Below are positions 50,664-60,332 of a DNA stretch of 64,000 nt, piece by piece. The stretch is from CAIURC01 sp043777315 (GTDB taxonomy: Bacteria; Verrucomicrobiota; Verrucomicrobiia; Chthoniobacterales; Chthoniobacteraceae): positions 92,690-156,689 of the forward strand of contig JAYVPW010000006.1 of NCBI GenBank assembly GCA_043777315.1, read 5' to 3'. The translations under genes were made by a program, and so were the position numbers. Under the pieces are notes generated by a model that saw only the letters and a list, made by a program, of their open reading frames with translations, searched no databases and was not told where the DNA came from. Every line of letters begins with the position of its first letter. The first letter of the stretch is position 1.

Positions 50664-51622
50664 GGCGTTGATTGGTCTTTCTGCGAGAGGCGCACGAGCG
50701 CGGCCTCGACGTCGGCGAGGGTTCCGACCGGGACGAAAATGTGGTAACGATACTCGCCGGATTTTACGGCGTGATCGTCGGGGCGCACGCGGAAGACGCA
50801 GTTCCATTTCACCACCTTCTGCGGGACGAAACGAAAGCGTCCGTAGCCCGGTCCGACCGACCCGGCCGGTGGCGGCTCCGGGGCGATGACGCCCATCGCG
50901 TGCGAGCCGTCGGCGGTCGAAAGCACCACCGGATCGCGCTGTTCCCCCGGACCGTCGCTGAGCGGTTCGAGCTTCTTCGTCGCGGGATTCAGATGCCAGA
51001 AACGCTCGAACTCCGGCGGCATGTATCCGGTGAGCGCCTCGAACGCCGCATCCACGTGCGATTCGCCGTCCGGCACGAGGTAAGTGACCGAGTAATCGAG
51101 CACGTTCGGCAGACCGGGAACGCCGATGCGCACTTGCTTCGCGAGCCGATGCTCGGAAATGGGCGCGGAGTTTTCCGCGAGTTTTTCGCCAGATCGCTCG
51201 CCGGGTCTCAGCCAGAAAGCCATCTGCGAAAGTGTGCGCAGTTCATTTCCGGCGGCGTGGATTTCGAGCAAGCGACTTGTGCTCGCCGGCCCCGCTCCGT
51301 CGTCGCGCGAGCCGGCTTCTGTCGGGTTAAAAGTTTCGGAGTTGTGGGTCCTCGTGACATCGAATCCGGCGGCCGTTTGGAGCTGTCGTCCGTGGTCCGT
51401 GCTGTTGATGAACTCCTGTCCTTTCCACGTCAGCGAATGGATCGCCCCGGCGAAGCGCGAGGTGGTGGTGATCACAATTTCCGAGCCGCCGAATGGGGCG
51501 CGGATGACGGAATCGCCGGAGACCGATGCGCTGGGAACCCGCTTCGCATCAGCTTCCGCGGCGTGCGCGAGCCCGGCGGAAAAGGCGGACACGAGCAGCG
51601 CGAAACAAAATGGAGGCCTCAT
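50660..51622 (-). CDS. Secreted protein of unknown function in the DUF1549-DUF1501 operon
   Basis: The product has 320 residues from ATG 51622, which overlaps the DUF1553 stop. Its own stop overlaps the DUF1501 start. The signal peptide is MRPPFCFALLVSAFSAGLAH. The mature part is beta-rich: GSEIVITTTSRFAGAIHSLT, LNPATKKLEPLSDG, DGSHAMGVIAPEPPPAGSVG and a final EYRYHIFVPVGTLADVEAAL. A carbohydrate-binding or aldose-epimerase-like sandwich is possible. No family is recognised. Confidence 0.7.
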   Translation of the reverse strand: MRPPFCFALLVSAFSAGLAHAAEADAKRVPSASVSGDSVIRAPFGGSEIVITTTSRFAGAIHSLTWKGQEFINSTDHGRQLQTAAGFDVTRTHNSETFNPTEAGSRDDGAGPASTSRLLEIHAAGNELRTLSQMAFWLRPGERSGEKLAENSAPISEHRLAKQVRIGVPGLPNVLDYSVTYLVPDGESHVDAAFEALTGYMPPEFERFWHLNPATKKLEPLSDGPGEQRDPVVLSTADGSHAMGVIAPEPPPAGSVGPGYGRFRFVPQKVVKWNCVFRVRPDDHAVKSGEYRYHIFVPVGTLADVEAALVRLSQKDQSTP

Positions 51623-54129
51623 GATTTCGTCAGCACGGCGTCGAGATTGAGCAACACATTCGCCACCACCGTCCATGCGGCGGCTTCAGCGGCATCGGTG
51701 TTTTCCGGCAGCGGACCGAGCGGGGCAGTCGCGAGTTTTTTCGCAGCGTCGGCGTCGGCGCGGTAGGTCGCGAGTTCGGCATCGAGGAGGCTTTGCAGCG
51801 CGGCGACCTGGCTCGCGTCGGGCTCGCGGGTGAGGCAGAGGCGGAGCGCAAAATGCAGGCGGGAGGCGCTGTCCGTGCCGCCTTCGAGCATGATCCGCCG
51901 CGCGAGAGCCTGCGCGCATTCGACGAAATTTGGATCGTTCAAAGTGGCGAACGCTTGCAGCGGCGTGTTCGTCGGGATGCGGCGGATGGTGCAGGTTTCG
52001 CGACTCGGCGCGTCGAACGTGGCCATCGTCGGGTTCGGCATCGTGCGCCGCCAAAACGTGTAGATCCCGCGGCGATGCCGGTCCTCCCCGGCGCTCGTCG
52101 GGTAGCCATCCTGCCCGCCATTGAAGGCGACGTGCCACAGTCCGTCCGGCTGCGGCGGAAAGACGCTCGGCCCGCCAACCTTGTGGCTGAGCAGGTTCGC
52201 GAGCGACAGCGCCTGATCGCGCACGCCTTCCGCATCGAGCCGCCGGCGCGGGTAATGCGCGAGCAGGCGATTCCGCGGATCCTTTTGCGCAGCTTCTGCC
52301 GAGACGTTCGACGCCTGCCGATACGTCGCCGACGTGACGATCATCTTGAGCAATCTCTTCACGTCCCAGCCGTTGTCTCGGAACTCGACCGCGAGCCAAT
52401 CGAGCAGCTCGGGATGGCTCGGCAGCGTCCCCTGCGTGCCGAAATCCTCCTCACTTTCGACGATCCCCGTACCGAAGAGCTGCGCCCAAAAACGATTCAC
52501 CGCGACCCGCGCAGTCAGCGGATTTTCCGGGCTCACGATCCACCGCGCGAGTGCGAGGCGATCGACCTCACCGGCGACCGCGGGAGGAAATGCGGCGGGC
52601 AATCCGGCGCTCACCTCGTCGCCGTGGAGCATGAAATTTCCTTTCGTCAGTAGCCACGATGTCCGGCGCTTTTTCGCTCCCAGCTCGCGCATGATCGGCA
52701 GCGCGACCGGCTCGATTTTCGCCATCGTTTTCCTCGTCGCTTCGATCTCCGTTTTCAGCGCGGCAAACTGCTTCGACAGCGGCCGGAAATGCGCCGCGAG
52801 TTCTGCGCGTTGCTTCGCCTCCCGCTCGCTTGGCTCGACCGCGAGCGTCGCCCGGATGTTCGCCGGCAACTCGCCCGCTTCGTCCCCCCCCGCGCTCACT
52901 TTCGCCTCCCATTCGTGCTGCTCCGCCTCGAATTCCGGCGTACCCGATTTCATCCGCTTTTCAATCTCCGCGATCTCCGCGCTGAACTTTTCCAGCGCCG
53001 CTTTTTGCTCCGGCGTCGCCATCGAAAGCTTCGGATCTTCGTCCTCGCGATCGGCGTCCTCGGTCTGATTGAAGACCGCGAAGAGCTGGTAATATTCGCG
53101 CTGCGAGATCGGGTCGAACTTGTGCGTATGGCATTGCGCGCAGCCAAACGTCAGCCCCATCCAGACCTGTCCCGTCGTCGCCACGCGGTCCTTGATCGCC
53201 GCCACCCGATACTCCTCGTCGTCGGTCCCGCCCTCGATGTTCGTCATCGTATTTCGGTGAAACGCGGTGGCGACGATCTGCTCGTGAGTCGGCTCTGGCA
53301 GTAGATCTCCGGCCAATTGCTCGATCGTAAATTGATCGTAAGGCTGGTTGCGATTGAACGCGTCGATCACCCAATCGCGCCACGGCCAGATGTTCAGCCG
53401 CATCTTGTCCGAGCCGTATCCCGTCGAGTCCGCGTAGCGCGCCAGATCGAGCCACATTTTCGCCCACCGCTCGCCATACGCGGGCGAGGCGAGCAGGCGA
53501 TCGGTGGCTTTTTCGTATGAGTCGGGCGCTGCATTCTTGATGAACGCATCGACCTCTTCCGGCGTCGGGGGGAGGCCGGTCAGGTCGAGGGTCAAGCGGC
53601 GGAGGAGCGTCGCTTTGTCCGCCTCGCGGGACGGTTTCAATCCGGCGGCGACGAGCCTCTGCGCGATGAACGCGTCGATCGGGTGGCGTGAGTTTTGGAA
53701 AAGCGGCGCAGCGGGCACCGCGGGGCGTGCGGGCTTCACGAACGACCAGTGCGGTTTGTATTCCGCGCCTTCTTCAATCCAGCGTTTGAAGAGCTCGATT
53801 TCGTGCTCGGTGAGCGTGTGCAGTTCTTTCGGCGGCGGCATTACTTCGTCGCGATCTTTCGACGTGATGCGCGTGATCAGCTCGCTCGCGGTGAGGTCGC
53901 CGGGGACGATTGCGCGCACGCCTTCGCGCTCGCGCAGCGCCTCGTCGCGGACGTCCAACCGGAGCTTCGCTTCGCGGTGTTTTTCATCCGGCCCGTGGCA
54001 GTGAAAACACTTCGACGAGATGATCGGCTGGATGTCGTAGTTGAAATCGACCTTCTCCTCCGCGGCCAAATACGCGCCCTGAACGAGCAGCGTGAAGAGC
54101 GCGGAAAGTGAGGCGAGACGAGGAATCAT
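51619..54129 (-). CDS. DUF1549/DUF1553 protein with cytochrome c domain (PSCyt1)
   Basis: The product has 836 residues, with a signal peptide (MIPRLASLSALFTLLVQGAYLA). The planctomycete cytochrome c domain has the haem motif CFHCH and the distal Met in EVMPPP. DUF1549 follows (LLRRLTLDLTGLPPTPEEV, YGERWAKMWLDLARYADSTG, YDQFTIEQLAGDLLP, FGCAQCHTHKFDPI). DUF1553 then follows (NPLTARVAVNRFWAQLFGTG, PRRRLDAEGVRDQALSLANL). The second CxxCH (CAQCH) may also bind haem. It is the first gene of the operon, with the DUF1501 gene last. Confidence 0.93.
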   Translation of the reverse strand: MIPRLASLSALFTLLVQGAYLAAEEKVDFNYDIQPIISSKCFHCHGPDEKHREAKLRLDVRDEALREREGVRAIVPGDLTASELITRITSKDRDEVMPPPKELHTLTEHEIELFKRWIEEGAEYKPHWSFVKPARPAVPAAPLFQNSRHPIDAFIAQRLVAAGLKPSREADKATLLRRLTLDLTGLPPTPEEVDAFIKNAAPDSYEKATDRLLASPAYGERWAKMWLDLARYADSTGYGSDKMRLNIWPWRDWVIDAFNRNQPYDQFTIEQLAGDLLPEPTHEQIVATAFHRNTMTNIEGGTDDEEYRVAAIKDRVATTGQVWMGLTFGCAQCHTHKFDPISQREYYQLFAVFNQTEDADREDEDPKLSMATPEQKAALEKFSAEIAEIEKRMKSGTPEFEAEQHEWEAKVSAGGDEAGELPANIRATLAVEPSEREAKQRAELAAHFRPLSKQFAALKTEIEATRKTMAKIEPVALPIMRELGAKKRRTSWLLTKGNFMLHGDEVSAGLPAAFPPAVAGEVDRLALARWIVSPENPLTARVAVNRFWAQLFGTGIVESEEDFGTQGTLPSHPELLDWLAVEFRDNGWDVKRLLKMIVTSATYRQASNVSAEAAQKDPRNRLLAHYPRRRLDAEGVRDQALSLANLLSHKVGGPSVFPPQPDGLWHVAFNGGQDGYPTSAGEDRHRRGIYTFWRRTMPNPTMATFDAPSRETCTIRRIPTNTPLQAFATLNDPNFVECAQALARRIMLEGGTDSASRLHFALRLCLTREPDASQVAALQSLLDAELATYRADADAAKKLATAPLGPLPENTDAAEAAAWTVVANVLLNLDAVLTKS

Positions 54130-54204
54130 GGACGGAGAAACTCGCGCACAAAATGCGGACGTTCAACGCCTACAAACCAGCGGGATGGCCGGATGTTAGC
54201 ACGG

Positions 54205-54316
54205 AAGTCAGGCGTCCCGCCTGACACGGCCGGCGGCCTTCCAGCCTGCCGAGGTTTCCGACTCTCGCGGCGCAGGCTGGAAGCCTGCGTGCCATGTCAG
54301 GCGGGACGCCCGACTT
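54205..54316. repeat. Family C repeat, intact copy
   Basis: Two outer hairpins (aagtcaggcgtcccgcctgac and gtcaggcgggacgcccgactt) flank an inner pair built on ccagcctgcc / gcaggctgg. The right outer hairpin overlaps the last codons of the yjhG gene and gives its stop codon. The copy at 23306-24198 is split by an IS. Confidence 0.8.
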
Positions 54317-56264
54317 CCTCTCCGGTCGCATTCAGCCGCGCGATGATGCTCTCGACGTCGTACACGCATCCTCCCCAAGTGCCGCCGCCGGCTTGCTGAA
54401 GGGCGGCCCAGAGCCGGGTGTCGGCGGGGAGCGCGGGATGAGGGGCAAGATCGGGGCGCGTGGGCCGGGAAGCAAGCACCAGAGCGCCTTCCGCGGCAGT
54501 GAAGCGCTGGCGATTTTCGCCGATGAGGTCGAGCGTGCCGGTCATGTTCACGCGATCGACGACGAGCTGAATCCAGTCGCCGTCGCGCACTTTTCCGATC
54601 GGTCCGCCGGCCAGCGCCTCGGGTCCGATGTGGCCGATGCAGGCGCCAGTGGAGACGCCGGAAAAGCGGGCGTCGGTGAGGAGCGCGACTTGTTTTCCGA
54701 AGGGCAGAAACTTGAGCGCGGACGTGACTTGATACGTCTCCTCCATGCCCGTGCCCATCGGTCCGATTCCGGCGAGGACCATCACGTCGCCGGCTTGAAT
54801 CCGCCCCTCGCGGATTGCGGCGATGGCGGCGGCTTCGCTCGTGAAGACGCGCGCGGGGCCCTCTTTTCGGAAGACCCCGTCGGCATCGACGACGCTCGGA
54901 TCGATCGCCGTGCTTTTGATCACGGAGCCCTCGGGCGCGAGATTTCCGACTGGAAAAACGAGTGTGCCGGTGAGCCCGCGCGCGCCCGCTTGCGCCGGCG
55001 ACATGATCACGTCGTCGGGCTCGACGCCGTCCTGCGCGCGCAGAATTTCGCGGAACCGGAGTCGGCGCTCGGAGCTTTTCCAGGCGTCGAGATTCTCGCC
55101 GAGCGTGAGGCCGGTGGCGGTGAGGACGGTGGTGTCGAGCAGGCCGAGTTCGCGGAGATGGAGCATCACTTCCGGCACGCCGCCGGCGAGGAATGCGCGG
55201 ACGGTCGGGTGATGTTGCGGGCCGTTTGGCAGGACATCGACGAGGCGCGGGACGCTGCGATTCACCGCGATCCAATCGGCGACCGTCGGGCGCGGAAGGC
55301 CCGCGGAATGGGCAATCGCGGGGATGTGGAGCAGCAGATTCGTCGAGCCGCCAAACGCCGCGTGGACCGTCATCGCGTTGCGGATGCTGGCGGGCGTGAG
55401 GATGTCGCGCATCGTGATTTTCCGCGCCTCGAGCTCGCTGACGGCGCGCGCCGCGCGGGTCGCGATTTCGGTCCAGACCGGCTGCCCGGACGGCGCGAGC
55501 GCGGTGTGCGGGAGCGCCATGCCGAGCGCCTCGGCGACGACTTGGGAAGTCGCGGCGGTGCCGAGAAACTGGCAGCCGCCGCCGGGCGAGGCGCAGGCGC
55601 GGCAGCCGAGTTCCGCGGCTTCGGAAAGCGTGAGCAGGCCGCGCGAATAACGCGCGCCGATCGTCTGCACCGCGCCCGCATCCTCGCCATCGCTCGGCGG
55701 CAGCGTCACGCCGCCGGGCACGAGGACGCACGGGAGGTCGTGCATCGCGGCGAGCGCCATCATCATGGCGGGCAGACCTTTGTCGCACGTCGCGATGCCG
55801 ATCACGCCGGCGCGCCGCGGCAGCGAGCGGATGAGTCGGCGGAAAATGAGCGCGGCGTCGTTGCGAAAAGGGAGGCTGTCGAACATGCCGGTCGTCCCCT
55901 GCGTGCGCCCGTCGCACGGATCGGAGCAGTAGGCCGCGAACGGCACCGCGTTCAGCTTCCGCAGCTCCTCGGCGGCGGCCTTCACGAGCAGGCCGATTTC
56001 CCAATGTCCGGTGTGATAGCCGAGCGCGATCGGCTTCCCATCCGGCGCGCGCAAGCCGCCCTGCGTGCTGAGGATGAGGAACTGCTTTCCATTTGCCAGA
56101 GCCGATTCCCAGCCCATGCCGACGTTTTGCGTGAGCCCGAAAATGTCGCCGCTCGGGCTCTGCCGCAGCAGTTCGTCGGTCAGCGGCAGAGTGCCTGCAG
56201 GTCCGGGTGCGCGGGTGCGGATTTCGTAAATGGATTCGTCGGCGGAGAAGAGATCGGGCGGCAT
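54297..56264 (-). CDS. yjhG: YjhG/YagF-type D-xylonate (aldonate) dehydratase
   Basis: The 655-residue IlvD/Edd family protein starts at ATG 56264 (MPPDLFSADESIYEIRTRAP). The match to the YjhG/YagF branch is close along the whole chain: GDIFGLTQNVGMGWESAL, SDPCDGRTQGTTGMFDSLP (Fe-S Cys), ATCDKGLPAMMMALAA, CRACASPGGGCQFLGTAATS and TDARFSGVSTGACIGHIGPE. It should convert D-xylonate (or a similar aldonate) to a 2-keto-3-deoxy acid. The last codons and stop are from repeat family C. The neighbour is divergent, 90 bp away. Confidence 0.93.
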   Translation of the reverse strand: MPPDLFSADESIYEIRTRAPGPAGTLPLTDELLRQSPSGDIFGLTQNVGMGWESALANGKQFLILSTQGGLRAPDGKPIALGYHTGHWEIGLLVKAAAEELRKLNAVPFAAYCSDPCDGRTQGTTGMFDSLPFRNDAALIFRRLIRSLPRRAGVIGIATCDKGLPAMMMALAAMHDLPCVLVPGGVTLPPSDGEDAGAVQTIGARYSRGLLTLSEAAELGCRACASPGGGCQFLGTAATSQVVAEALGMALPHTALAPSGQPVWTEIATRAARAVSELEARKITMRDILTPASIRNAMTVHAAFGGSTNLLLHIPAIAHSAGLPRPTVADWIAVNRSVPRLVDVLPNGPQHHPTVRAFLAGGVPEVMLHLRELGLLDTTVLTATGLTLGENLDAWKSSERRLRFREILRAQDGVEPDDVIMSPAQAGARGLTGTLVFPVGNLAPEGSVIKSTAIDPSVVDADGVFRKEGPARVFTSEAAAIAAIREGRIQAGDVMVLAGIGPMGTGMEETYQVTSALKFLPFGKQVALLTDARFSGVSTGACIGHIGPEALAGGPIGKVRDGDWIQLVVDRVNMTGTLDLIGENRQRFTAAEGALVLASRPTRPDLAPHPALPADTRLWAALQQAGGGTWGGCVYDVESIIARLNATGEEVGRPA

Positions 56265-56354
56265 GTCGCCGCCACACTGGCAGAGCGAATCTGCCGCCGG
56301 ACAGGTGCAAATGCCTTGCCTTCCCGCGCGGGCGCGCCGCACTTTTGCAGCGCG

Positions 56355-59300
56355 ATGCGCTGCCTCCGATTGCTCTTCCCCGCAGCCCTCGCCGCGCTTT
56401 TTGCGAGCGCGCTTTTCGCACAGGAAAGGCCCGCCGCGACTCCGCCGCCGGCCTTCATCGGGCAGCTTTCGCTGGTCCGCTACGACATGCCGCGCGGCCA
56501 CTCGGATGGCTTCGCGCCGACCCGGCAGCTCGCGCAGGGAAAGACCGGCGAGGAGGCGGTGGACTGGCCCGATTTCACGCTGAATGGGCAGCCCGTTTTT
56601 CGAGGAAAAGTGGAGGAAAAGATCGCGCTGAAATTGCGTCGCGGGGCGGAAGCGAAACCGCTTTTTCAGGCACCGGGGGACGATGTCATTCAGCCCGGAA
56701 ATCATTGGCTGCGTGCGCTCGAATGGGGGCTCGGGAAGCGGCATATTTATACAGCCGACAAGACCGCGCGTTGCGCGAACGCGGGCGGTGCGATGACGGG
56801 CAAATACGAGCTCTGGACCTTCCCGATCGTGATCAAAGGCGAGGGCGGTCCGGTGGTCAAAAACGTCGAGCTAAAATCCGGGGGCCAGACCGTTTTCCGC
56901 AAGCTCGGGCCGTGGCGTTCGCTGACGCTGCTCGTGCCTGCGAGCGAGGCGGGGCAGCCGTTCGAGTTGAGCGTGGATGGGTGGCCCGCGGTGAAGTTCC
57001 AGGCCGGACTGATGCCGGTGAAATTGGGCGATCCCCGCGAGCGCGTGTTCCCCCTGAATGCTGTGCTGACGGGCGACGGACCGAAGATCACGATCAGCAA
57101 TCTCGAGCGGCCCGAGCGTTTTCCAAACCCGAAAGAGTGGGCCAAGGACGTGGCCGCGCTCGGCAAACCGCTGCCGGTTTTTCCGGCTCCGCCGCGCGAC
57201 TCGAAATCGCTCTCGCGCTACCTCGGCATCGAGGTGCCGCGCTCGCCTCTCACCATTTACGCGACGGCGCTGCCGCATGGAATGAGCGGCGGATTTTTCA
57301 AAAAAGGAACGAATGCCGACGAATACGCCGGGCTCGTCGCGGACACCGGATACGATGTTATTTTTGATCCAGCCAACGCGCTGCCGGAGCCGGGCGAAGC
57401 GGACAGTATCGAGCAGCGCGCGGCGGCTCTCGCGCGGCGGGGAGTGCGGCTGGGATTGCAGTTTGACAACAACTGGACGCGCCCGTCGCTGCAGCATCCG
57501 AACCTCGCGTTCCTCGCCCACACTTTGCCCGAGTGGCACGCGCCGCTTTACCGCAGCCTCTCGCTGGCGGCGCAGCGATTCGCGCGGCTGCCAAATTTCG
57601 CCGGGATCAATATCGGCGCGGACAACGCGGGCTACGCGCCGTATTGGGATTGGGTGCCGCCGATTCCGGACCGCCCGTGGGGCGAGGCGATGATCGAATT
57701 CATGGGCACGCCGCAGCCGCGCGTGCCCCGCGGGCCGAGCCTCGGGCCGCGCGAATCGCCGATCGAGGTGCGAGTTAAAACGACTGATGAATTCACGAAA
57801 TATGTGACGCGCTACGAGACCTCGTTTCGGCAATACGGATACTTCGCGGAGGCAGTGCGCGAGGTCGATCCGACATTGGTTTTCACGACGGGATCGTTTG
57901 GCAGTTCGCCGGGGGGCGGTGGGCGCGGCGGGTGGCCGTGGGCCTCGATCCCGGGGCGAAATTTGAGCGAAGGGCTGACCACGCAGCAGGCCTACGACTG
58001 GAACGAACTCCACTCTTCCAAGCCGCTTCACAACGTCGCGCTGGTCGATCGGCTCCACAGTTATTTCCCGGCGAAAAAGACGTGGACGATCATCGACAAC
58101 TTCCACTTTCTTTTCGGCCGCGAAGCCATGCAGCGCGCCTACGCGCTGGTGCTCACGCGAGGTGTGCAGGGGATCGGCACGAACTTTCTCGCGAGCCCGA
58201 CCGGCGACGGCGCGCGGCCGGACGTGATCGATTGGCAGAAAGAACTTTACGCGTGGCTGCGCAAATATGGCGGCGTGTATGCGCGGACGGAACCCGCGCC
58301 GGTGATCGGCGTTTTTTACAGCCACCATCAGGCCGTGCAGCGGCGCGTGCTCGCCGGAGAAAATGTTTCCGAGGAGGCGCTGCTCGACGGCTCGCACGAA
58401 GGAAAAGTGACCGAGGCGCTTTTCCTCTGCCACGCCGCGGGCTGGCCGGCGCGCGTGATCACGTATCAGGAAGTGATGCGCGGGCCTCTGCCGAAATCGA
58501 TGCAGGCGATCCTGCTCGTCGGGCTCGATCAGGCCGATGAATCGTGGACGTGGGCCCCCGGTCTCGCCCCACCGCTGCAGCAGTTTCTCGATCGCGGCGG
58601 ACGCATTCTCGCCGATGAAAAATCGACCTGTCCCGTGCCCGCGACGCGCACCGAAATGCGCGTCGCCGCGTACGTCCCGCAGAGCAATGTGGACGCGACG
58701 CCGCTCCTCCTTTCCCGCAACGCGGGCAACATCGAAAAGCTGCGTGCCGCGATGGCCGGAGTGCCGCCGCCGCTCGCGGCCTCGGATTCGCCCTCGCTCT
58801 GGGCCATTCCTGCCGCCTGCGGCGACACGCAATACGTCACGGTGGTGAACCAGGCTTTTGCCGAGGGCGACGAAGCGAATGAGATGCTGCGCCCGGCCGA
58901 TCCGAAAGCGAGCAAGGCCGAGGCGTGGAAGACCAAAGGCAACGCCAGCCTTTTCGTGAAGCCCCAAACTGGCGCGATCCGGTGGACGACGGACCGGCCG
59001 ATTTACGATGTGCGTCTCGGCCGTAAACTCAGTGCCAGCGAGGCTTCGACGGTCGATCTCACGCGCGACGGCTTCCGCTGGTACGCGCTCCCGCCGGCGG
59101 AAGTCGTCCCGCCGGAACTGGCGGTCGCGAAAGGAGTCGCGGGCTTTTTCGAAGCCAAAGTCGGGATGCGAAATGGCGTCGAAATGAGCGGCATTCCGAT
59201 CCAGTTGACCGTCTCGCGAGGCGAGGAAGGAGTGAGCGTTTACACCACGACCGGAGCCGCTCCGGCACGACTGCCACTGAGCGAACAAGACACCGCCGGC

Positions 59301-59879
59301 GACTACCTCGTGACCGCGACCGAGTTGCTTACCGGGCTGTCGCAGAGCGCGAAAATTCAGCTCACCGCCGCCGCGCCCGCATCGCGCAAAAACGGCGTGC
59401 GGATGCCGGAAGCCTCCGCCGTCGCAAAGTTCGCCACGCGCAAACACGTCGCGCTCACGATCGCCCTCACCGCCGAGCAGGAAAAAGACCCGCGCATCGT
59501 CCAACAGGCGCGGGCACTCGCGGAATTTTACCGCCAGCAGAAGCGCGTCGTGCCCGAAAAATTCGGCCGGATCACTCCAGGCGGCATCGTTGAAAGCCTG
59601 CAACCGCTGAAATCGCCCCACCGTTTTCCGCAATGGAAGACCACCGCCACCGACCTCGTCCTGATCGGAACGCCAGCCACCAACATCCTCCTCCTCGACC
59701 AATCCCGGGCCCAAATCTTCCCCCGCACTTTCGCCGACCCTGCTCCCGGCGAAGCGGACGTGATCTACACTCGCTCGCCCTTCGTCGGCGAATATGACGC
59801 GATCAACATTCTCGCCACCAATCCTGCAGACATCGCCGCCGCCGTCTCGGCGATCATCTCGTCCGCAAAAACAAAGTGA
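56355..59879 (+). CDS. Large secreted protein, possible glycoside hydrolase-like
   Basis: The product has 1174 residues from ATG 56355 with a signal peptide (MRCLRLLFPAALAALFASALFAQ). The N-terminal 250 residues are beta-rich. The central region looks like a TIM barrel: GLVADTGYDVIFDPAN, GVRLGLQFDNNWTRPS, NFAGINIGADNAGYAPYWDW, TWTIIDNFHFLFGREAMQRA and VIGVFYSHHQAVQRR. A glutamine-amidotransferase-like strand (MQAILLVGLDQADE) and a beta domain follow. This is the pattern of some retaining glycoside hydrolases with unknown substrates. It is divergent from yjhG; a shared pentose-polymer role is a guess. Confidence 0.6.
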   Translation: MRCLRLLFPAALAALFASALFAQERPAATPPPAFIGQLSLVRYDMPRGHSDGFAPTRQLAQGKTGEEAVDWPDFTLNGQPVFRGKVEEKIALKLRRGAEAKPLFQAPGDDVIQPGNHWLRALEWGLGKRHIYTADKTARCANAGGAMTGKYELWTFPIVIKGEGGPVVKNVELKSGGQTVFRKLGPWRSLTLLVPASEAGQPFELSVDGWPAVKFQAGLMPVKLGDPRERVFPLNAVLTGDGPKITISNLERPERFPNPKEWAKDVAALGKPLPVFPAPPRDSKSLSRYLGIEVPRSPLTIYATALPHGMSGGFFKKGTNADEYAGLVADTGYDVIFDPANALPEPGEADSIEQRAAALARRGVRLGLQFDNNWTRPSLQHPNLAFLAHTLPEWHAPLYRSLSLAAQRFARLPNFAGINIGADNAGYAPYWDWVPPIPDRPWGEAMIEFMGTPQPRVPRGPSLGPRESPIEVRVKTTDEFTKYVTRYETSFRQYGYFAEAVREVDPTLVFTTGSFGSSPGGGGRGGWPWASIPGRNLSEGLTTQQAYDWNELHSSKPLHNVALVDRLHSYFPAKKTWTIIDNFHFLFGREAMQRAYALVLTRGVQGIGTNFLASPTGDGARPDVIDWQKELYAWLRKYGGVYARTEPAPVIGVFYSHHQAVQRRVLAGENVSEEALLDGSHEGKVTEALFLCHAAGWPARVITYQEVMRGPLPKSMQAILLVGLDQADESWTWAPGLAPPLQQFLDRGGRILADEKSTCPVPATRTEMRVAAYVPQSNVDATPLLLSRNAGNIEKLRAAMAGVPPPLAASDSPSLWAIPAACGDTQYVTVVNQAFAEGDEANEMLRPADPKASKAEAWKTKGNASLFVKPQTGAIRWTTDRPIYDVRLGRKLSASEASTVDLTRDGFRWYALPPAEVVPPELAVAKGVAGFFEAKVGMRNGVEMSGIPIQLTVSRGEEGVSVYTTTGAAPARLPLSEQDTAGDYLVTATELLTGLSQSAKIQLTAAAPASRKNGVRMPEASAVAKFATRKHVALTIALTAEQEKDPRIVQQARALAEFYRQQKRVVPEKFGRITPGGIVESLQPLKSPHRFPQWKTTATDLVLIGTPATNILLLDQSRAQIFPRTFADPAPGEADVIYTRSPFVGEYDAINILATNPADIAAAVSAIISSAKTK

Positions 59880-59976
59880 CCAGCATCGCAGCGAGACCTC
59901 CTGAAAAACCCTTGGCAACCGGCCTCCGCGGCAGCATGATTTCCCTCCGCTCGGCGTCGCAAACGCCACGATCCAC

Positions 59977-60047
59977 GCGGGTGTAGTTCAATGGTAGAAC
60001 GGCAGCTTCCCAAGCTGCATGCGAGGGTTCGATTCCCTTCACCCGCT
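59977..60047 (+). tRNA. tRNA-Gly (anticodon CCC)
   Basis: The cloverleaf has acceptor stem GCGGGTG / CACCCGC, D arm GTTC / GAAC, anticodon stem GCAGC / GCTGC with loop TTCCCAA, and T arm GAGGG-TTCGATT-CCCTT. The anticodon is CCC and the discriminator base is T at 60047. CCA is not encoded. It borders the phage-like region, so its 3' end is a likely integration site. Confidence 0.95.
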
Positions 60048-60332
60048 CCCTCTCTGATTATCAGAGACTTACGCCGAAAATGGGTCGAAATATGGGCAAA
60101 GTCAGAACGAAAGTCAGAACTCGTCCGCCCTTTTCAGCCGTGTTCGCGGAAGTTCGCCAAAGTCGTTTCGCGCCGGGAATTCTCACCGTGGCCGCAAGGC
60201 TCACCGTTCGAGGTCGCCGCCGTTTCTGCCATTTGCGGGGATCAAAACGCGCGGGCACAGCCGTGACAGACGTGACAAACGTGACGCTCGCCGCTGTAGA
60301 TGGCGACATCCGTCACGCCAGAAGCTGCCGGC
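60048..60332. other. Gene-free junction between tRNA-Gly and terminase
   Basis: It holds a short hairpin (tctctgattatcagaga, 60053-60069) right after the tRNA, then short direct repeats (aagtcagaac twice near 60097-60120; gtgac-a-acgtgac units near 60261-60285). No convincing gene is seen. The left attachment site of the element should lie at the tRNA 3' end. Confidence 0.4.

Noticed and set aside
54294..56354. In-frame extension of about 690 codons ahead of the 1174-residue secreted protein
   Set aside because: It lies opposite yjhG, whose full length is certain. The real start is marked by the signal peptide at 56355.
59880..59976. Promoter for tRNA-Gly
   Set aside because: No convincing -35/-10 pair could be picked out in the 97 bp ahead of the tRNA.
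60061..60309. 82-codon frame between terminase and tRNA-Gly
   Set aside because: The sequence VTFVTSVTAV comes from short DNA repeats; no start signal or family pattern is seen.
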